A DNA stretch of 42,515 nt from Lachnospiraceae bacterium (GCA_016283775.1 JAEENL010000181.1:1-42515); one strand, 5' to 3'; positions 26,715 to 35,011 are shown, numbered from the stretch's first letter. Numbers and translations: made by a program. Notes: generated by a model from the sequence alone, not told the origin.

Positions 26715-27815
26715 ATGGAAAACAAGCAAAAGATAATCTTAACGGGAGACAGACCCACCGGAAGGCTGCACATCGGTCACTATATCGGATCGCTCAAAAG
26801 GCGCGTGGAATTGCAAAATTCCGGCGAATTTGACAAGATCTTCATCATGATCGCGGATGCGCAGGCACTCACGGACAACTTTGACAATCCCGAAAAGGTG
26901 CGCCAGAACATCATCGAGGTAGCTCTCGATTATCTCTCCGCGGGACTTGATCCTTCAAAGGTGAATATCTTCATTCAGTCACAGATATCGGAGCTCACAG
27001 AGCTCACATTTTTCTATTCAAACCTTGTCACGGTGTCAAGACTGCAACGAAATCCCACTGTAAAGTCGGAGATCCAGATGAGGAACTTTGAGACCTCCAT
27101 TCCTGTGGGCTTTTTCACATATCCTATCAGCCAGGCCGCGGACATCACCGCATTCAAGGCGACCACCGTGCCCGTCGGCGAAGACCAGCTTCCGATGATC
27201 GAGCAGTGCAAGGAGATCGTCCACAAGTTCAACTCGATCTATGGCGAAACTCTTGTCACTCCTGAGGCTCTGGTACCGAAAAATGAGGCTCAGGGACGTC
27301 TTCCCGGCACCGACGGAAAGCAGAAAATGAGCAAATCCCTTGGGAACTGCATCTATCTTTCCGATGACGAAAAGACCGTAAAGACAAAGATCATGAGCAT
27401 GTACACGGATCCGCTGCATCTTCAGGTATCCGATCCCGGACATCTTGAAGGGAATGCGGTGTTCACATACCTTGACGCTTTCAGCGACAAGCGCCACTTT
27501 GAGGAATATCTTCCCGAGTATCAGGATCTTCAGGAACTCAAAGACCACTACACACGCGGCGGTCTGGGAGATGTAAAGGTCAAGAAATTCCTCAACAATA
27601 TCATGCAGGAGGAGCTTGCGCCTATCCGCGAAAGACGTGCATCCTACGAAAAGGATATCCCCGCTGTTTACGATATCCTCAAAAAAGGCACTGAGGCTGC
27701 CCGCGAGGTCGCGGCACAGACCATGGCCGACGTCAAGGCTGCGATGAAGATCAACTACTTTGACGATGCAGAGCTTATCAAAGCTCAGTCGGAGAAGTAC
27801 CAGAGGGCCGAATAA
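26715..27815 (+). CDS. trpS: Tryptophanyl-tRNA synthetase
   Basis: The 366-residue class I enzyme charges tRNA-Trp. The HIGH motif is [10 protein letters not shown] (about residue 15) and the KMSKS loop is [10 protein letters not shown] (about residue 200). Two ATGs lie six bases apart; the second (26715) has AAGG at a proper distance while the first, at 26709, overlaps it, so I use the second. The protein is slightly longer than the usual 330-340 residues. The stop codon shares a base with the ATG of the next gene (TAATG), so the nucleotidase is co-translated. Confidence 0.95.
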   Translation: MENKQKIILTGDRPTGRLHIGHYIGSLKRRVELQNSGEFDKIFIMIADAQALTDNFDNPEKVRQNIIEVALDYLSAGLDPSKVNIFIQSQISELTELTFFYSNLVTVSRLQRNPTVKSEIQMRNFETSIPVGFFTYPISQAADITAFKATTVPVGEDQLPMIEQCKEIVHKFNSIYGETLVTPEALVPKNEAQGRLPGTDGKQKMSKSLGNCIYLSDDEKTVKTKIMSMYTDPLHLQVSDPGHLEGNAVFTYLDAFSDKRHFEEYLPEYQDLQELKDHYTRGGLGDVKVKKFLNNIMQEELAPIRERRASYEKDIPAVYDILKKGTEAAREVAAQTMADVKAAMKINYFDDAELIKAQSEKYQRAE

Positions 27816-28504
27816 TGTATTCCATCCTGCTCTTTGACGCCGACGACACCATACTGGATTTCCTGAAATGCGAGCGTGTTGCGTTAAAGCTCGCCATGGA
27901 AGATTGCGGCTATCAGTTCAAGGATGAATACATACCGCTCTACTCCGCGGTAAACCTTGCCATGTGGAAAGAGCTGGAACGCGGCGAGATCACAAAACCG
28001 TTTCTCATCGCAAACCGCTTCAAACGCTTCTTTAACCGCGCAGGCATCAAGGAAGACGCCGAGCCGATGGGCAGCCAATACATGAAACGCCTGAGTGAGC
28101 AAAGTTTCCTGCTTCCCGGATCGAAGGAAATGCTTGAGACATTGCACGCGACGGGGAAATACAGGCTGTTCCTCATCACAAACGGCATCAAAGCCACGCA
28201 GACCGGCCGCATCAACGGCACAGGGATAAAACAGCTTTTTGAGGACATCTTTATTTCCGAAGAAATGGGTTATGAAAAGCCCGACGTGAGATATTTTAAC
28301 TCCGTTGAAGAACGTATTCCGGACTTTGACCGCAAGAGCGCACTTGTGATCGGCGATTCCCTCACCTCCGACATCCTCGGCGGAAACAACGCACGCATCG
28401 ACACCGTCTGGTTCAACGCAAAGCAGGGCGTCAACACCACCCCCGCCAAGCCTACGTACGAGATCCGTGGCTGGGATGAATTGTATAAGATCTTAGAGAA
28501 GTAA
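27815..28504 (+). CDS. yjjG: YjjG-family HAD nucleotidase
   Basis: The 229-residue HAD phosphatase has motif I FDADDTILDF (nucleophile Asp8, acid Asp10), a helical cap, motif II ITNG near residue 113, a Lys in EKPDVRYF and motif IV in VIGDSLTSDILGG. YjjG enzymes dephosphorylate non-canonical pyrimidine nucleotides as house cleaning; that substrate is inferred from family. It overlaps trpS by one base and is followed by a strong terminator, so the pair forms an operon. Confidence 0.9.
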   Translation: MYSILLFDADDTILDFLKCERVALKLAMEDCGYQFKDEYIPLYSAVNLAMWKELERGEITKPFLIANRFKRFFNRAGIKEDAEPMGSQYMKRLSEQSFLLPGSKEMLETLHATGKYRLFLITNGIKATQTGRINGTGIKQLFEDIFISEEMGYEKPDVRYFNSVEERIPDFDRKSALVIGDSLTSDILGGNNARIDTVWFNAKQGVNTTPAKPTYEIRGWDELYKILEK

Positions 28505-28511
28505 AAAAATA

Positions 28512-28549
28512 ACGTCCTTGAAATGTTATCATTCCAAGGACGTCTTTTT
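28512..28549 (+). terminator. Terminator of the trpS operon
   Basis: ACGTCCTTG and CAAGGACGT form a 9-bp stem extended by AATG with CATT inside, followed by five T. Confidence 0.92.
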
Positions 28550-28555
28550 AAAATG

Positions 28556-28584
28556 TGTAACCTTTTAGCCAAATACGGTGCTTA
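28556..28584 (+). promoter_or_regulatory. ECF-type promoter of the sigma factor gene
   Basis: TGTAACCTTTT (from 28556) followed after 16 bases by a GTGC-TTAT box resembles the AAC / CGTC promoters that ECF sigma factors recognise and often place before their own genes. No sigma-A promoter is visible there. Autoregulation by the encoded sigma factor is inference. Confidence 0.5.
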
Positions 28585-28645
28585 TATGGGTGAAGGCCTT
28601 TTATTCGGATAGCTGCTTTGGGCATTTTGCCCGAGCGGAAAGGAG

Positions 28646-29212
28646 ATGCCGGTCTTGGAGGACGAGAAGATCGTTGAACTGTATCTTAACCGCCATGAGA
28701 ACGCGATCAGGGAGACCCGTGAAAAATACGGGGCCCGGCTTAATGCGCTCGCAAACGGGATCGTGGAAGACACGCAGACTGCAGAGGAATGCGAAAACGA
28801 CACATATCTTGCCGCGTGGAACAGCATCCCGCCTCACGAGCCGAGGAATTATCTGTATGCGTTCCTTGCAAGGATCACGCGTCATATCGCGCTGAACCGC
28901 TGCCGTGACAACAAAAGACTTAAGAGAAACGCTGTCATCTGCGAACTCACAGACGAAATGGAACAGTGCATTCCGGCCCCTGATGACGGATCGGACATGA
29001 GCAACGAAACATTGAGCCGCGTGATCAACAATTTTCTTGCAGGATTAGGTCGCGAAAAGCGGAACATCTTCGTCCGCCGCTATTGGTATCTCGACTCAAT
29101 AGCCGACATCTCCAAGCGTTTCAAGCTTTCCGAAAGTAAAATAAAAACCACGCTCTTCCGCTGCCGCGAGCAGCTGAGGGAACGTCTTAAAAAGGAGGGC
29201 TACACCGTATGA
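28646..29212 (+). CDS. ECF-type RNA polymerase sigma factor
   Basis: The 188-residue product has sigma-70 region 2 (about residues 20-90, with AEECENDTYLAAWNSIPPHE and the helix FLARITRHIALNRCRD) and region 4 (about 130-185, with the HTH SIADISKRFKLSESKIKTTL). The frame opens at ATG 28646, but AAAGGAG touches that codon. The TTG at 28655, nine bases from AAGGAG, gives a product starting MEDEKIVELY, which is how relatives usually begin; I consider TTG the more likely start. The gene overlaps the next by four bases (ATGA), as sigma/anti-sigma pairs do. Confidence 0.9.
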   Translation: MPVLEDEKIVELYLNRHENAIRETREKYGARLNALANGIVEDTQTAEECENDTYLAAWNSIPPHEPRNYLYAFLARITRHIALNRCRDNKRLKRNAVICELTDEMEQCIPAPDDGSDMSNETLSRVINNFLAGLGREKRNIFVRRYWYLDSIADISKRFKLSESKIKTTLFRCREQLRERLKKEGYTV

Positions 29213-30261
29213 GTGGAAAAGAACTTTTGGATAAAATGGAACTGATCGATCCTGCATTTGTGGAAGCTGCGGAGAATGCGCGCGGACAAAACCGCTACTC
29301 ATGGGTCAAATGGGCGGTATGTGCCGCATGTATCTGCATAGTTGCGGGAGGCCTGGCATTCCGCGGCGGTCTCTTTAAACCGCAGGGAGCACGGCAGAGC
29401 GATACCGTCGAAGATAGCATCACTTCTGTCAACAATGATGCCCTTATACTCGCTGACGCACAGGCTGATTGGATCGTAACTCTTATGGACACAGACGGAA
29501 ATGAAAAATATGCTTATTCTTCGATTTCTTTTCTTGAAAGAAAAAAATACGGTCTCATTCCCGAAAACGCTGTGGGACTCACTCCGGAAAACACCTATGT
29601 CATCACGGAAGCGGATATAGGCGAGTTCATGGGCACCGTTTCAAAATGCGCGGACACTTCGCTCATAGGGATGAAACTCTACCACTTTGCTAAATTTCCG
29701 AATGATGATCTGATATGCATTGCAGACACCCCGAAAGGTTATGCGTTTTACACAGGACATCTTATTCTCCCTGAGATCACAGAACTCGCGACGTTTGATA
29801 CTTACCTTGACGCTTTTAAGATGACCGGAACATTGTACTCGGTAGAAGTACTGAGTCCGGAGTTTACTAACATTGCAGACATAAATGACGCAGAGACCAA
29901 GAGAGCGATCGTCGAACTTCTTTCAGGTAAACCCAACATAGGACGCACGGAGAGCGAACGCCGTTTTGCTGATGTCTGGTACGAAGCGTACGGAAACAAC
30001 GATGTCGAATATAACGAAGAGCACGGCGTTGTCAGCTACAAGGTACAAAACTCACCTGAAGAGGACACGGCTTTATACAACAAAGCACACGATCTCTGGA
30101 ACCGTGGCGAGCGCTTGATCCGTCTCACCTCGGAAAACGGCGCGAGCCTGGTCCTCGACTACTTTCCTGCCGTCGGGATATTCTACTGCGGGGACGGATG
30201 TTTTGAAGTTCCTGACGAGGACGCCGCGATCCTCAACTCGTTGCTTAACATCACCGAATAA
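29209..30261 (+). CDS. Membrane-anchored anti-sigma-like partner
   Basis: The 350-residue product has a short cytoplasmic N-terminus (MSGKELLDKMELIDPAFVEA), one transmembrane helix (about residues 34-52, WAVCAACICIVAGGLAF) and an extracellular domain of nearly 300 residues. This layout and the four-base overlap with the sigma gene fit an anti-sigma factor, although the cytoplasmic part lacks an obvious zinc-binding HxxxCxxC motif. The outer domain is of unknown fold and probably the sensor. The signal and regulon are unknown. A terminator follows ten bases after the stop codon, so the operon has two genes. Confidence 0.8.
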   Translation: MSGKELLDKMELIDPAFVEAAENARGQNRYSWVKWAVCAACICIVAGGLAFRGGLFKPQGARQSDTVEDSITSVNNDALILADAQADWIVTLMDTDGNEKYAYSSISFLERKKYGLIPENAVGLTPENTYVITEADIGEFMGTVSKCADTSLIGMKLYHFAKFPNDDLICIADTPKGYAFYTGHLILPEITELATFDTYLDAFKMTGTLYSVEVLSPEFTNIADINDAETKRAIVELLSGKPNIGRTESERRFADVWYEAYGNNDVEYNEEHGVVSYKVQNSPEEDTALYNKAHDLWNRGERLIRLTSENGASLVLDYFPAVGIFYCGDGCFEVPDEDAAILNSLLNITE

Positions 30262-30271
30262 AAAAATAGAC

Positions 30272-30309
30272 GGTCCGGAAATGGTCAATGCCATCTCCGG
30301 ACCTGTTTT
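30272..30309 (+). terminator. Terminator after the sigma/anti-sigma pair
   Basis: GGTCCGGA and TCCGGACC form an 8-bp stem extended by an inner ATGG/CCAT stem, followed by TGTTTT. Confidence 0.9.
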
Positions 30310-30328
30310 CATCATCACTAAATTGTCA

Positions 30329-30541
30329 TCACACACTTCTCGCTGTATCCGTAGCAAACAGCGAAGCGATTTCACCGTTAATTGTAGCTTTAGGAGTTAT
30401 AGTAACTTCCAACGCCTTCTTAGCCTCTGCAACAGCCTCGGTGGATTGTTTACTACATGAGGCATTCGTTATCAGATATATGCCCAATAAAATGATCCAT
30501 ATAGTCGTTTCTGCGATTTTTGCAATCCTAAGGCACCTCAT
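30329..30541 (-). CDS. Possible small exported peptide, uncertain
   Basis: A frame of 70 residues opens with a signal-like segment (about residues 10-28, TTIWIILLGIYLITNAS) followed by Cys30. The Cys could be lipidated, but the preceding NAS is a poor lipobox. The mature part is short and has no recognisable domain. The upstream GAAGAG is a weak binding site. It lies downstream of a gene fragment and may itself be the truncated 5' part of a lipoprotein gene. Confidence 0.35.
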   Translation of the reverse strand: MRCLRIAKIAETTIWIILLGIYLITNASCSKQSTEAVAEAKKALEVTITPKATINGEIASLFATDTARSV

Positions 30542-30716
30542 ATATACAGCTCTTCGCAGTTAGTACGATCCTTATTTTTCCCTGCACATATTACCTGCCA
30601 CATCCCATGATTCAAACCAGTGCGCTATTTCGTCTATACTCATTCCCGTTCCGATAGGTTTCTCCGGCATTAGTTTTGATACTTCATCTGAGAATCCATG
30701 TATGTTATTATACTCT

Positions 30717-30738
30717 ATAGAACCGTCCCCATTGACTC
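30717..30738 (-). repeat. REP-like repeat, single arm (copy A)
   Basis: Twenty-two bases are identical to part of the right arm of the hairpin at 32930-32999. Its end supplies TTGACT, the apparent -35 box of the promoter for the next plus-strand gene. Confidence 0.8.
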
Positions 30739-30759
30739 CGCATGTATATATGTTAGAAT
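30732..30759 (+). promoter_or_regulatory. Promoter with a repeat-derived -35 box
   Basis: TTGACT (30732-30737), 16 bases and TAGAAT (30754-30759) precede the membrane protein gene at 30811. The -35 hexamer lies in repeat copy A. An inverted repeat, CGCAC-N5-GTGCG, follows at about 30771-30785. Confidence 0.55.
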
Positions 30760-30810
30760 GGTATTCGGGAGCGCACATAAAGTGCGATAATATTGATCAG
30801 GAGGTACGGT

Positions 30811-31479
30811 ATGTTCAAATTCTGGGGCGACGGCTCACAGGCCGCCAAGGATCTGGTTGATGCCATTATAGTGCGCAGCACTGACAATTTCAACTGGACG
30901 TTCATCTTCATACTTGCTGTGGTTTTTTATGTTTACTGGACTGAAATCCACAACAAACGTTACGAGGTTGTATATGCGGGGCTTGCGCTATACGGCGTTC
31001 ACTGGCTTTATGAGATCGCAAATGCTGTGATCGGGCATGTTACGGGGTATCCGCTCTGGTCAGTGAGCAATGCTTCCACAACATTTATCCTGCTCATAGG
31101 TGTATGCTGGGAATTGTCAATGATGTTCATGCTTGCCGGCATCATTTCTTTCAAGATGCTTCCTGAGGACAGGAACAAAAGATATTTTTCAAAGAACGGA
31201 AAAGGCGGCATAAGCTGCAAGCTTGCCGGCGCGATCAGCATGGCTCTGCTTTTCTCGCTTGTGGAATCCTTCCTTGCCGCAACATCAAATCATTCGTTCA
31301 TATGGGTATACAAATGGTGGGGAGTGCTTCCCGTTTTCATAACCACATATATCCCGTTCTTCCTTGCAAGTAACTATGTTCCCGACATGAAGCCGAAAGC
31401 GAGGACACGCTTTCTCGTGGCCGAGTGGAGCCTGGTGGCCGTGCTCCTTGCGGTTCTGATACCGCTTGGGATAATCTGA
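30811..31479 (+). CDS. Six-helix membrane protein of unknown function
   Basis: The 222-residue product starts MFKFWGDGSQAAKDLVDAII at an ATG preceded by AGGAGG; an in-frame start 18 bases earlier lacks a site. Six hydrophobic stretches are visible, at about residues 25-43, 50-68, 85-110, 133-150, 162-185 and 200-220. Several Trp and His residues (WLYEIANAVIGH) lie in the predicted helices. I do not recognise a family and cannot propose a substrate. Its transcription is away from the sigma operon, behind its own promoter, and the LRR lipoprotein gene follows 51 bases later. Confidence 0.8.
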   Translation: MFKFWGDGSQAAKDLVDAIIVRSTDNFNWTFIFILAVVFYVYWTEIHNKRYEVVYAGLALYGVHWLYEIANAVIGHVTGYPLWSVSNASTTFILLIGVCWELSMMFMLAGIISFKMLPEDRNKRYFSKNGKGGISCKLAGAISMALLFSLVESFLAATSNHSFIWVYKWWGVLPVFITTYIPFFLASNYVPDMKPKARTRFLVAEWSLVAVLLAVLIPLGII

Positions 31480-31483
31480 TCTT

Positions 31484-31499
31484 GCCCCCATCGACTCAC
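31484..31499 (+). repeat. Degenerate end of the REP-like repeat
   Basis: GCCCCCATCGACTCAC matches 14 of 16 bases of the repeat terminus GTCCCCATTGACTCAC. It lies just after the stop codon of the membrane protein gene. Confidence 0.4.
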
Positions 31500-31530
31500 A
31501 GTGTTCATGTGTAAACGGAGGACCTTGGAT

Positions 31531-32919
31531 ATGATGAGACTGCTGAAACACACGCTTTTTACGATGACCGCTGTTCTTTTGATCTTATGCGGATCCGGGT
31601 GCGGCGAAAGTACAAACGGCATTAGTTACGAGGTAAAGAACGATCATGCTGTCGTGACCGGCAGCAACAAAGGCATGACGAGTGTTACGCTCCTTTCGGA
31701 GTACCGGGGCGTACCGGTGACTGAGATCGGACCAAACGCTTTTAAACAGAGCGCGATAATGGAAATTGTTATCCCGGACAGTGTCAGACTTATATCCTAC
31801 AGCGCTTTTTACAATTGCAGCAGTCTTGTGGATGTGACATTTCCACAAAACCTTGAAAAGATCGACAGTTCAGCGTTTTCCGGGTGCGCGTGTCTAAAGT
31901 CTGTCCATATCCCTGAAGGAACAGAATATATAGAATCAGAAGCTTTTAAGGATTGCTTTTCATTGCAGGATGTCATTCTTCCAAGCAGCCTGAAACGGAT
32001 CGACAGAAAAGCCTTCGAGCATTGTACAAAGCTTGAAGAGATCCGGATATCGGGAAATATAGAGTCTCTCGGTGATTCTATTTTTAAGGACTGCCATGCG
32101 CTGAAAAAAGTGTATATAGGCGAAGGGATAACCGGACTGGACAAGTGTATGCTTGATCTTTCCGGGCTTGAGGATCATCTTGAAGAGGTTCATTATCCGA
32201 AGAGTTACGTGCCCGACCTTGTAAAGAGAAACACTTCAAAGAATTTCTATGGAAAGACCGTTTATGTCAGTAATATCCTTTCGGTACGCTATGCTGAGGA
32301 AGAGGGCTTGAATTACCGCTTTGAGGAGGGGTATTCTCCTCTTGTATGCACGCTTGATGAAGCGGTCTCGAAGGGATTTGTCTCGTGGAATGATAACGGT
32401 ATCCATGTATTCGGCTCGACTGAGGGCTCCGGTACACTAACGAACCTGACCGGTAAAGATATGGTGATCGAAGTGGAACCCGAAACGGTCGTTTCCATTG
32501 AGGGAGGAGAAGATTTTACTGTTTCAGGATCGCAAAAGATATTTCTCAGTGCGGAGATCTACACGGAAGATCTTATCGTTGAATACCTTAAGCCGTTTTA
32601 TTATGAATCCGAATACAGTGAAGAAAAAAGTTATCTTCTTTTAAAAGGTGATGACACGTATTATCGTCTTATAAGAACCGACGGTATCGTGGAGATCGCG
32701 ATAAGAGTGACAGAATCGCAGAAGGTATCATTTCCCGCAGGATCCTATGAATTAAAGATCGCCGAAGGAGAAACATGGCTCGGCGAAGAGCGTATGTACG
32801 GAGAAAACGGCAAATATACCACCACCGGACTGTTCCGTTTTGAGGCAGGAAATACATATTCCATAATGGCCTCACAGTTTGGAAATATCCATACAGACAC
32901 CAATCCGTGGGGAAATTGA
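31531..32919 (+). CDS. BspA-type leucine-rich repeat lipoprotein
   Basis: The 462-residue product begins with a signal peptide (LLKHTLFTMTAVLLILCGSG) and a Cys that is probably lipidated. Residues about 35-210 are LRR_5 repeats of the BspA type: blocks such as TEIGPNAFKQSAIMEIVIP, LISYSAFYNCSSLVDVTFP and IDSSAFSGCACLKSVHIP recur every 23 residues, about seven times. The last 200 residues form a different beta-rich region without a name. BspA-like surface proteins often mediate adhesion or binding of glycans or proteins. The ATG at 31531 follows GGAGG; the frame could begin at a GTG 30 bases earlier but without a site. A giant hairpin lies ten bases after the stop codon. Confidence 0.85.
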   Translation: MMRLLKHTLFTMTAVLLILCGSGCGESTNGISYEVKNDHAVVTGSNKGMTSVTLLSEYRGVPVTEIGPNAFKQSAIMEIVIPDSVRLISYSAFYNCSSLVDVTFPQNLEKIDSSAFSGCACLKSVHIPEGTEYIESEAFKDCFSLQDVILPSSLKRIDRKAFEHCTKLEEIRISGNIESLGDSIFKDCHALKKVYIGEGITGLDKCMLDLSGLEDHLEEVHYPKSYVPDLVKRNTSKNFYGKTVYVSNILSVRYAEEEGLNYRFEEGYSPLVCTLDEAVSKGFVSWNDNGIHVFGSTEGSGTLTNLTGKDMVIEVEPETVVSIEGGEDFTVSGSQKIFLSAEIYTEDLIVEYLKPFYYESEYSEEKSYLLLKGDDTYYRLIRTDGIVEIAIRVTESQKVSFPAGSYELKIAEGETWLGEERMYGENGKYTTTGLFRFEAGNTYSIMASQFGNIHTDTNPWGN

Positions 32920-32929
32920 GAATCAATGT

Positions 32930-33010
32930 GAGTCAATGGGGACGGTTCTATCTGACTCATCCAAACGGATGAGTCAGATAGAACCGTCCCCATTGACTCC
33001 CCATTGACTC
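32930..33010. repeat. REP/MITE-like giant hairpin (copy B)
   Basis: A perfect 33-bp inverted repeat (32930-32962 and 32967-32999) closes a 4-base loop. Arms begin GAGTCAATGGGGACGG and end GACTCATCC. The right end carries a tandem extra unit CCCATTGACTC (33000-33010). It fills the gap between two convergent genes, 10 bases from one stop and 3 from the other, so it may act as a bidirectional terminator or transcript stabiliser. Confidence 0.9.
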
Positions 33011-33013
33011 GTG

Positions 33014-33808
33014 TTAATCATCTACCCCATTTAACTCTCTCAAAACTGCTTTGTATAGTTCTGCAGCCTCTTCCCAAGCCCCAAAATACTGTCTTACCTC
33101 TTCAACGCTCATCCCGTCGCATAACTCTTTACTCGGCATAGCCGCCTTGTAATCTGTGGATTGTTCCCGTCGATTATTGGAACTGACCTCGGCGTTAAGG
33201 ATATTAAGATAATAATCTGCAATGTTGGAATCAGACCAATTAAGCCCATTTTCGGTTATCGGCGCAAATTTGGAACATCCTTTTGCGTCCTTTTCAGGAA
33301 CGATATACAATTGATCTCCATCATAGATCCGGCTCACAGGTATAAGGACTGTCCGTGCATTTTTCATTTTGTCAGCCACATTCTCGGTTATATAGATCTC
33401 GGAAAGATTATCAAAAGAATCTGAAGATGTTTCTTCTACATCACTCTCGTTGGCTACTTCGGTTTTCAGCAATCCATCTGTTCCATGCGAGAATACCACA
33501 CGGCATGACGCTTTAACATAATAGACACGATCCCCGGAAATCCAATCTGAGAAGGCTCTTTCATCATCAACAGAAAGTATCTCCACAATAGCATATGGAT
33601 TGTATACGCAAGAATACCAAAGATAAGGCTCAACCGTCGCCTCTCCGCTTACAGGTAAAAGATCATTACCGGCCTCGCCTCCAGTACCAACACCGGAAGT
33701 TTCCTTTCCTCCTGAGCAGGTGTTGAGAAGGAGCATAATAACTACAACGCCACATATGAGCGCCCCGAGTATCGATATCCTTATTATGCTTTCAATCGTC
33801 TTGTTCAC
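33014..33808 (-). CDS. Exported protein of unknown function
   Basis: The 264-residue product has an N-terminal membrane segment (about residues 10-28, ISILGALICGVVVIMLLL) followed by NTCSGG, a possible but non-standard lipidation site, a Gly/Glu-rich linker and a domain of about 200 residues facing outward. The C-terminal block MPSKELCDGMSVEEVRQYF recurs in the fragment at 30572-30778. The start is GTG at 33808 with a weak site; a decayed frame ends six bases upstream. I do not recognise the family. Acidic and Tyr-rich composition suggests a secreted or surface role. Confidence 0.75.
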   Translation of the reverse strand: MNKTIESIIRISILGALICGVVVIMLLLNTCSGGKETSGVGTGGEAGNDLLPVSGEATVEPYLWYSCVYNPYAIVEILSVDDERAFSDWISGDRVYYVKASCRVVFSHGTDGLLKTEVANESDVEETSSDSFDNLSEIYITENVADKMKNARTVLIPVSRIYDGDQLYIVPEKDAKGCSKFAPITENGLNWSDSNIADYYLNILNAEVSSNNRREQSTDYKAAMPSKELCDGMSVEEVRQYFGAWEEAAELYKAVLRELNGVDD

Positions 33809-33814
33809 AAGTTC

Positions 33815-33980
33815 TCATTGCCCGTCTCGTACTTTTTTCATACCACTCTCGGAGAGCTCCATATATTTTTCCAAGCCTGAAACCACTCCTTTATCTCTTA
33901 GATGCTCATACCCGATTCAAGCGTCCGGTCAGGAATTGCCCGAATGAGTTCGTTCGCCTTTTCTCTCTCCTTGAATCTAA
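33815..33980 (-). pseudogene. Frameshifted gene remnant beside repeat copy C
   Basis: On the minus strand one frame reads KANELIRAIPDRTLESG and then stops; the next frame continues with YEHLRDKGVVSGLEKYMEL and ends KKVRDGQ. Joined by a frameshift near 33900, they look like one C-terminal helical tail. The 5' side ends exactly at repeat copy C, so the gene seems cut there. Family not recognised. Confidence 0.4.
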
Positions 33981-34009
33981 GAGTCAATGGGGACGGTTCT
34001 ATCTGACTC
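33981..34009 (+). repeat. REP-like repeat, single arm (copy C)
   Basis: All 29 bases are identical to the first 29 bases of the left arm of copy B. There is no partner arm. It abuts the stop codon of the HTH gene on one side and a decayed gene on the other. Confidence 0.85.
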
Positions 34010-34246
34010 TCAATTTTCTCCCTTGCCGGCACTCTCCGATTTTCTAAACTCCAAAAGGTCTCCCGGCTGGCATTCTAATGCACTGCAGAGTTTTGCAAGT
34101 GTGCTCACCTTTATTGCCTTTGCTTTTCCCGTTTTCAGGATCGACATATTTGTATTTGTTATCCCTACTTTATCCGCAAGCTCATTAACACTCATCTTCC
34201 GCTTGGCAAGCATAACATCTATATTGAAAATGATATCTCCTTCCAT
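34010..34246 (-). CDS. YozG-like HTH regulator
   Basis: The 78-residue product is a single HTH_3 domain: MLAKRKMSVNELADKVGITN, then TNMSILKTGKAKAIKVSTLA and CSALECQPGDLLEF, all typical of the YozG family. The ATG at 34246 follows GGGAGG. It lies 11 bases after the DUF2975 gene. YozG-type regulators and DUF2975 membrane proteins are a recurring pair; the membrane partner may control the regulator, but the mechanism is not established. Its stop codon touches repeat copy C. Confidence 0.9.
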   Translation of the reverse strand: MEGDIIFNIDVMLAKRKMSVNELADKVGITNTNMSILKTGKAKAIKVSTLAKLCSALECQPGDLLEFRKSESAGKGEN

Positions 34247-34257
34247 GCCGCCTCCCA

Positions 34258-34770
34258 TCAGATAGTAAGATCGTTCTGTTCTTTCAGCTCGGCGGCCTGC
34301 CATATCAGTTTTGACAACACCGCGCAGGCACCCGATATCGCAAGGCACAAGCCTTCCGGAATAAGCGACATCAGGGCCACTCCCGGATGATTCCACCCCC
34401 AAAAACAATATATCAGATTCCCGCTAAAGAAGATCATCCCCGCACAAAAGGCCATCCATGAGATTATCCTGACATTCTTTGAGTTTGAATATGAAAAAGC
34501 ATTACCTCTTCCGATATGAGATGCTACAAGCCATGCCGGGATCAGCGATCCAAAAAAGGGAATTGAACTCACCCAGATCAATATAGTCCAAGGCCGGTAT
34601 AATTGGGACATCATGGGTTCATAATCGCGCACAAACATTATTCCGAATCCCGGAATGATCCAGAATAATATGATACCTCCAAGTATACCTGAAGCCGTGA
34701 TAATAAGCTTAAGCCACAGTCCGAACTTCCTCTGCTCGCTTTTCGTTTCGCCGATCGATCCCTTTTTCAT
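34258..34770 (-). CDS. DUF2975 membrane protein
   Basis: The 170-residue product has four hydrophobic segments (about residues 20-42, 58-80, 100-122 and 132-155), matching the four-helix DUF2975 family, with a basic N-terminus (MKKGSIGETKSEQRKFGLW). The ATG at 34770 has GGAGG ten bases upstream; a longer frame to 34833 begins in the leader and is less likely. It precedes the YozG-like regulator gene in a two-gene operon with a clear promoter at 34867-34896. Confidence 0.85.
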   Translation of the reverse strand: MKKGSIGETKSEQRKFGLWLKLIITASGILGGIILFWIIPGFGIMFVRDYEPMMSQLYRPWTILIWVSSIPFFGSLIPAWLVASHIGRGNAFSYSNSKNVRIISWMAFCAGMIFFSGNLIYCFWGWNHPGVALMSLIPEGLCLAISGACAVLSKLIWQAAELKEQNDLTI

Positions 34771-34866
34771 TTTTGAACATCCTCCACATCCGTTCTTTGA
34801 TCTGTGCCAAATACTGTTCATGGTTGTGATCACGTCTGATCAGCCATACGCAATCGGTCATAACGG

Positions 34867-34896
34867 ATAATATCACCTCCTGTGCACGTTTGTCAA
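34867..34896 (-). promoter_or_regulatory. Promoter of the DUF2975-HTH operon
   Basis: TTGACA (34896-34891), 18 bases, TATTAT (34872-34867) on the minus strand. The spacer contains a GGAGGTGA that looks like a ribosome binding site but is not transcribed from this promoter. Confidence 0.7.
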
Positions 34897-35011
34897 TGAA
34901 TTTTCATCGTGTTTCGATAAATATTTATTGCAATTGTGATCTTGTAACTACGCCGGCCATGTCTTTCAGAGTCTGTCTATTGGCTTATAATCTATTGGCT
35001 CCCGTCATACT

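Larger units (their letters stand above)
30572..30778 (-). pseudogene. Gene fragment fused to a repeat arm
   Basis: The minus-strand frame of 68 residues has two parts. Its first half is the translation of a dispersed repeat arm (VNGDGSIE comes from 30717-30738). Its second half, with MPEKPIGTGMSIDEIAHWF, resembles the C-terminus of the exported protein at 33014-33808 (MPSKELCDGMSVEEVRQYF). No ribosome binding site precedes the ATG. I read it as the 3' end of a paralogue whose body was lost at the repeat junction. Confidence 0.5.

Noticed and set aside
34709-34861. A 50-codon minus-strand frame with an apparently excellent GGAGGTGA site upstream of the DUF2975 gene
   Set aside because: The GGAGGTGA lies in the spacer of a good promoter (TTGACA at 34896, TATTAT at 34872), so it would not be transcribed, and the frame overlaps the DUF2975 start.
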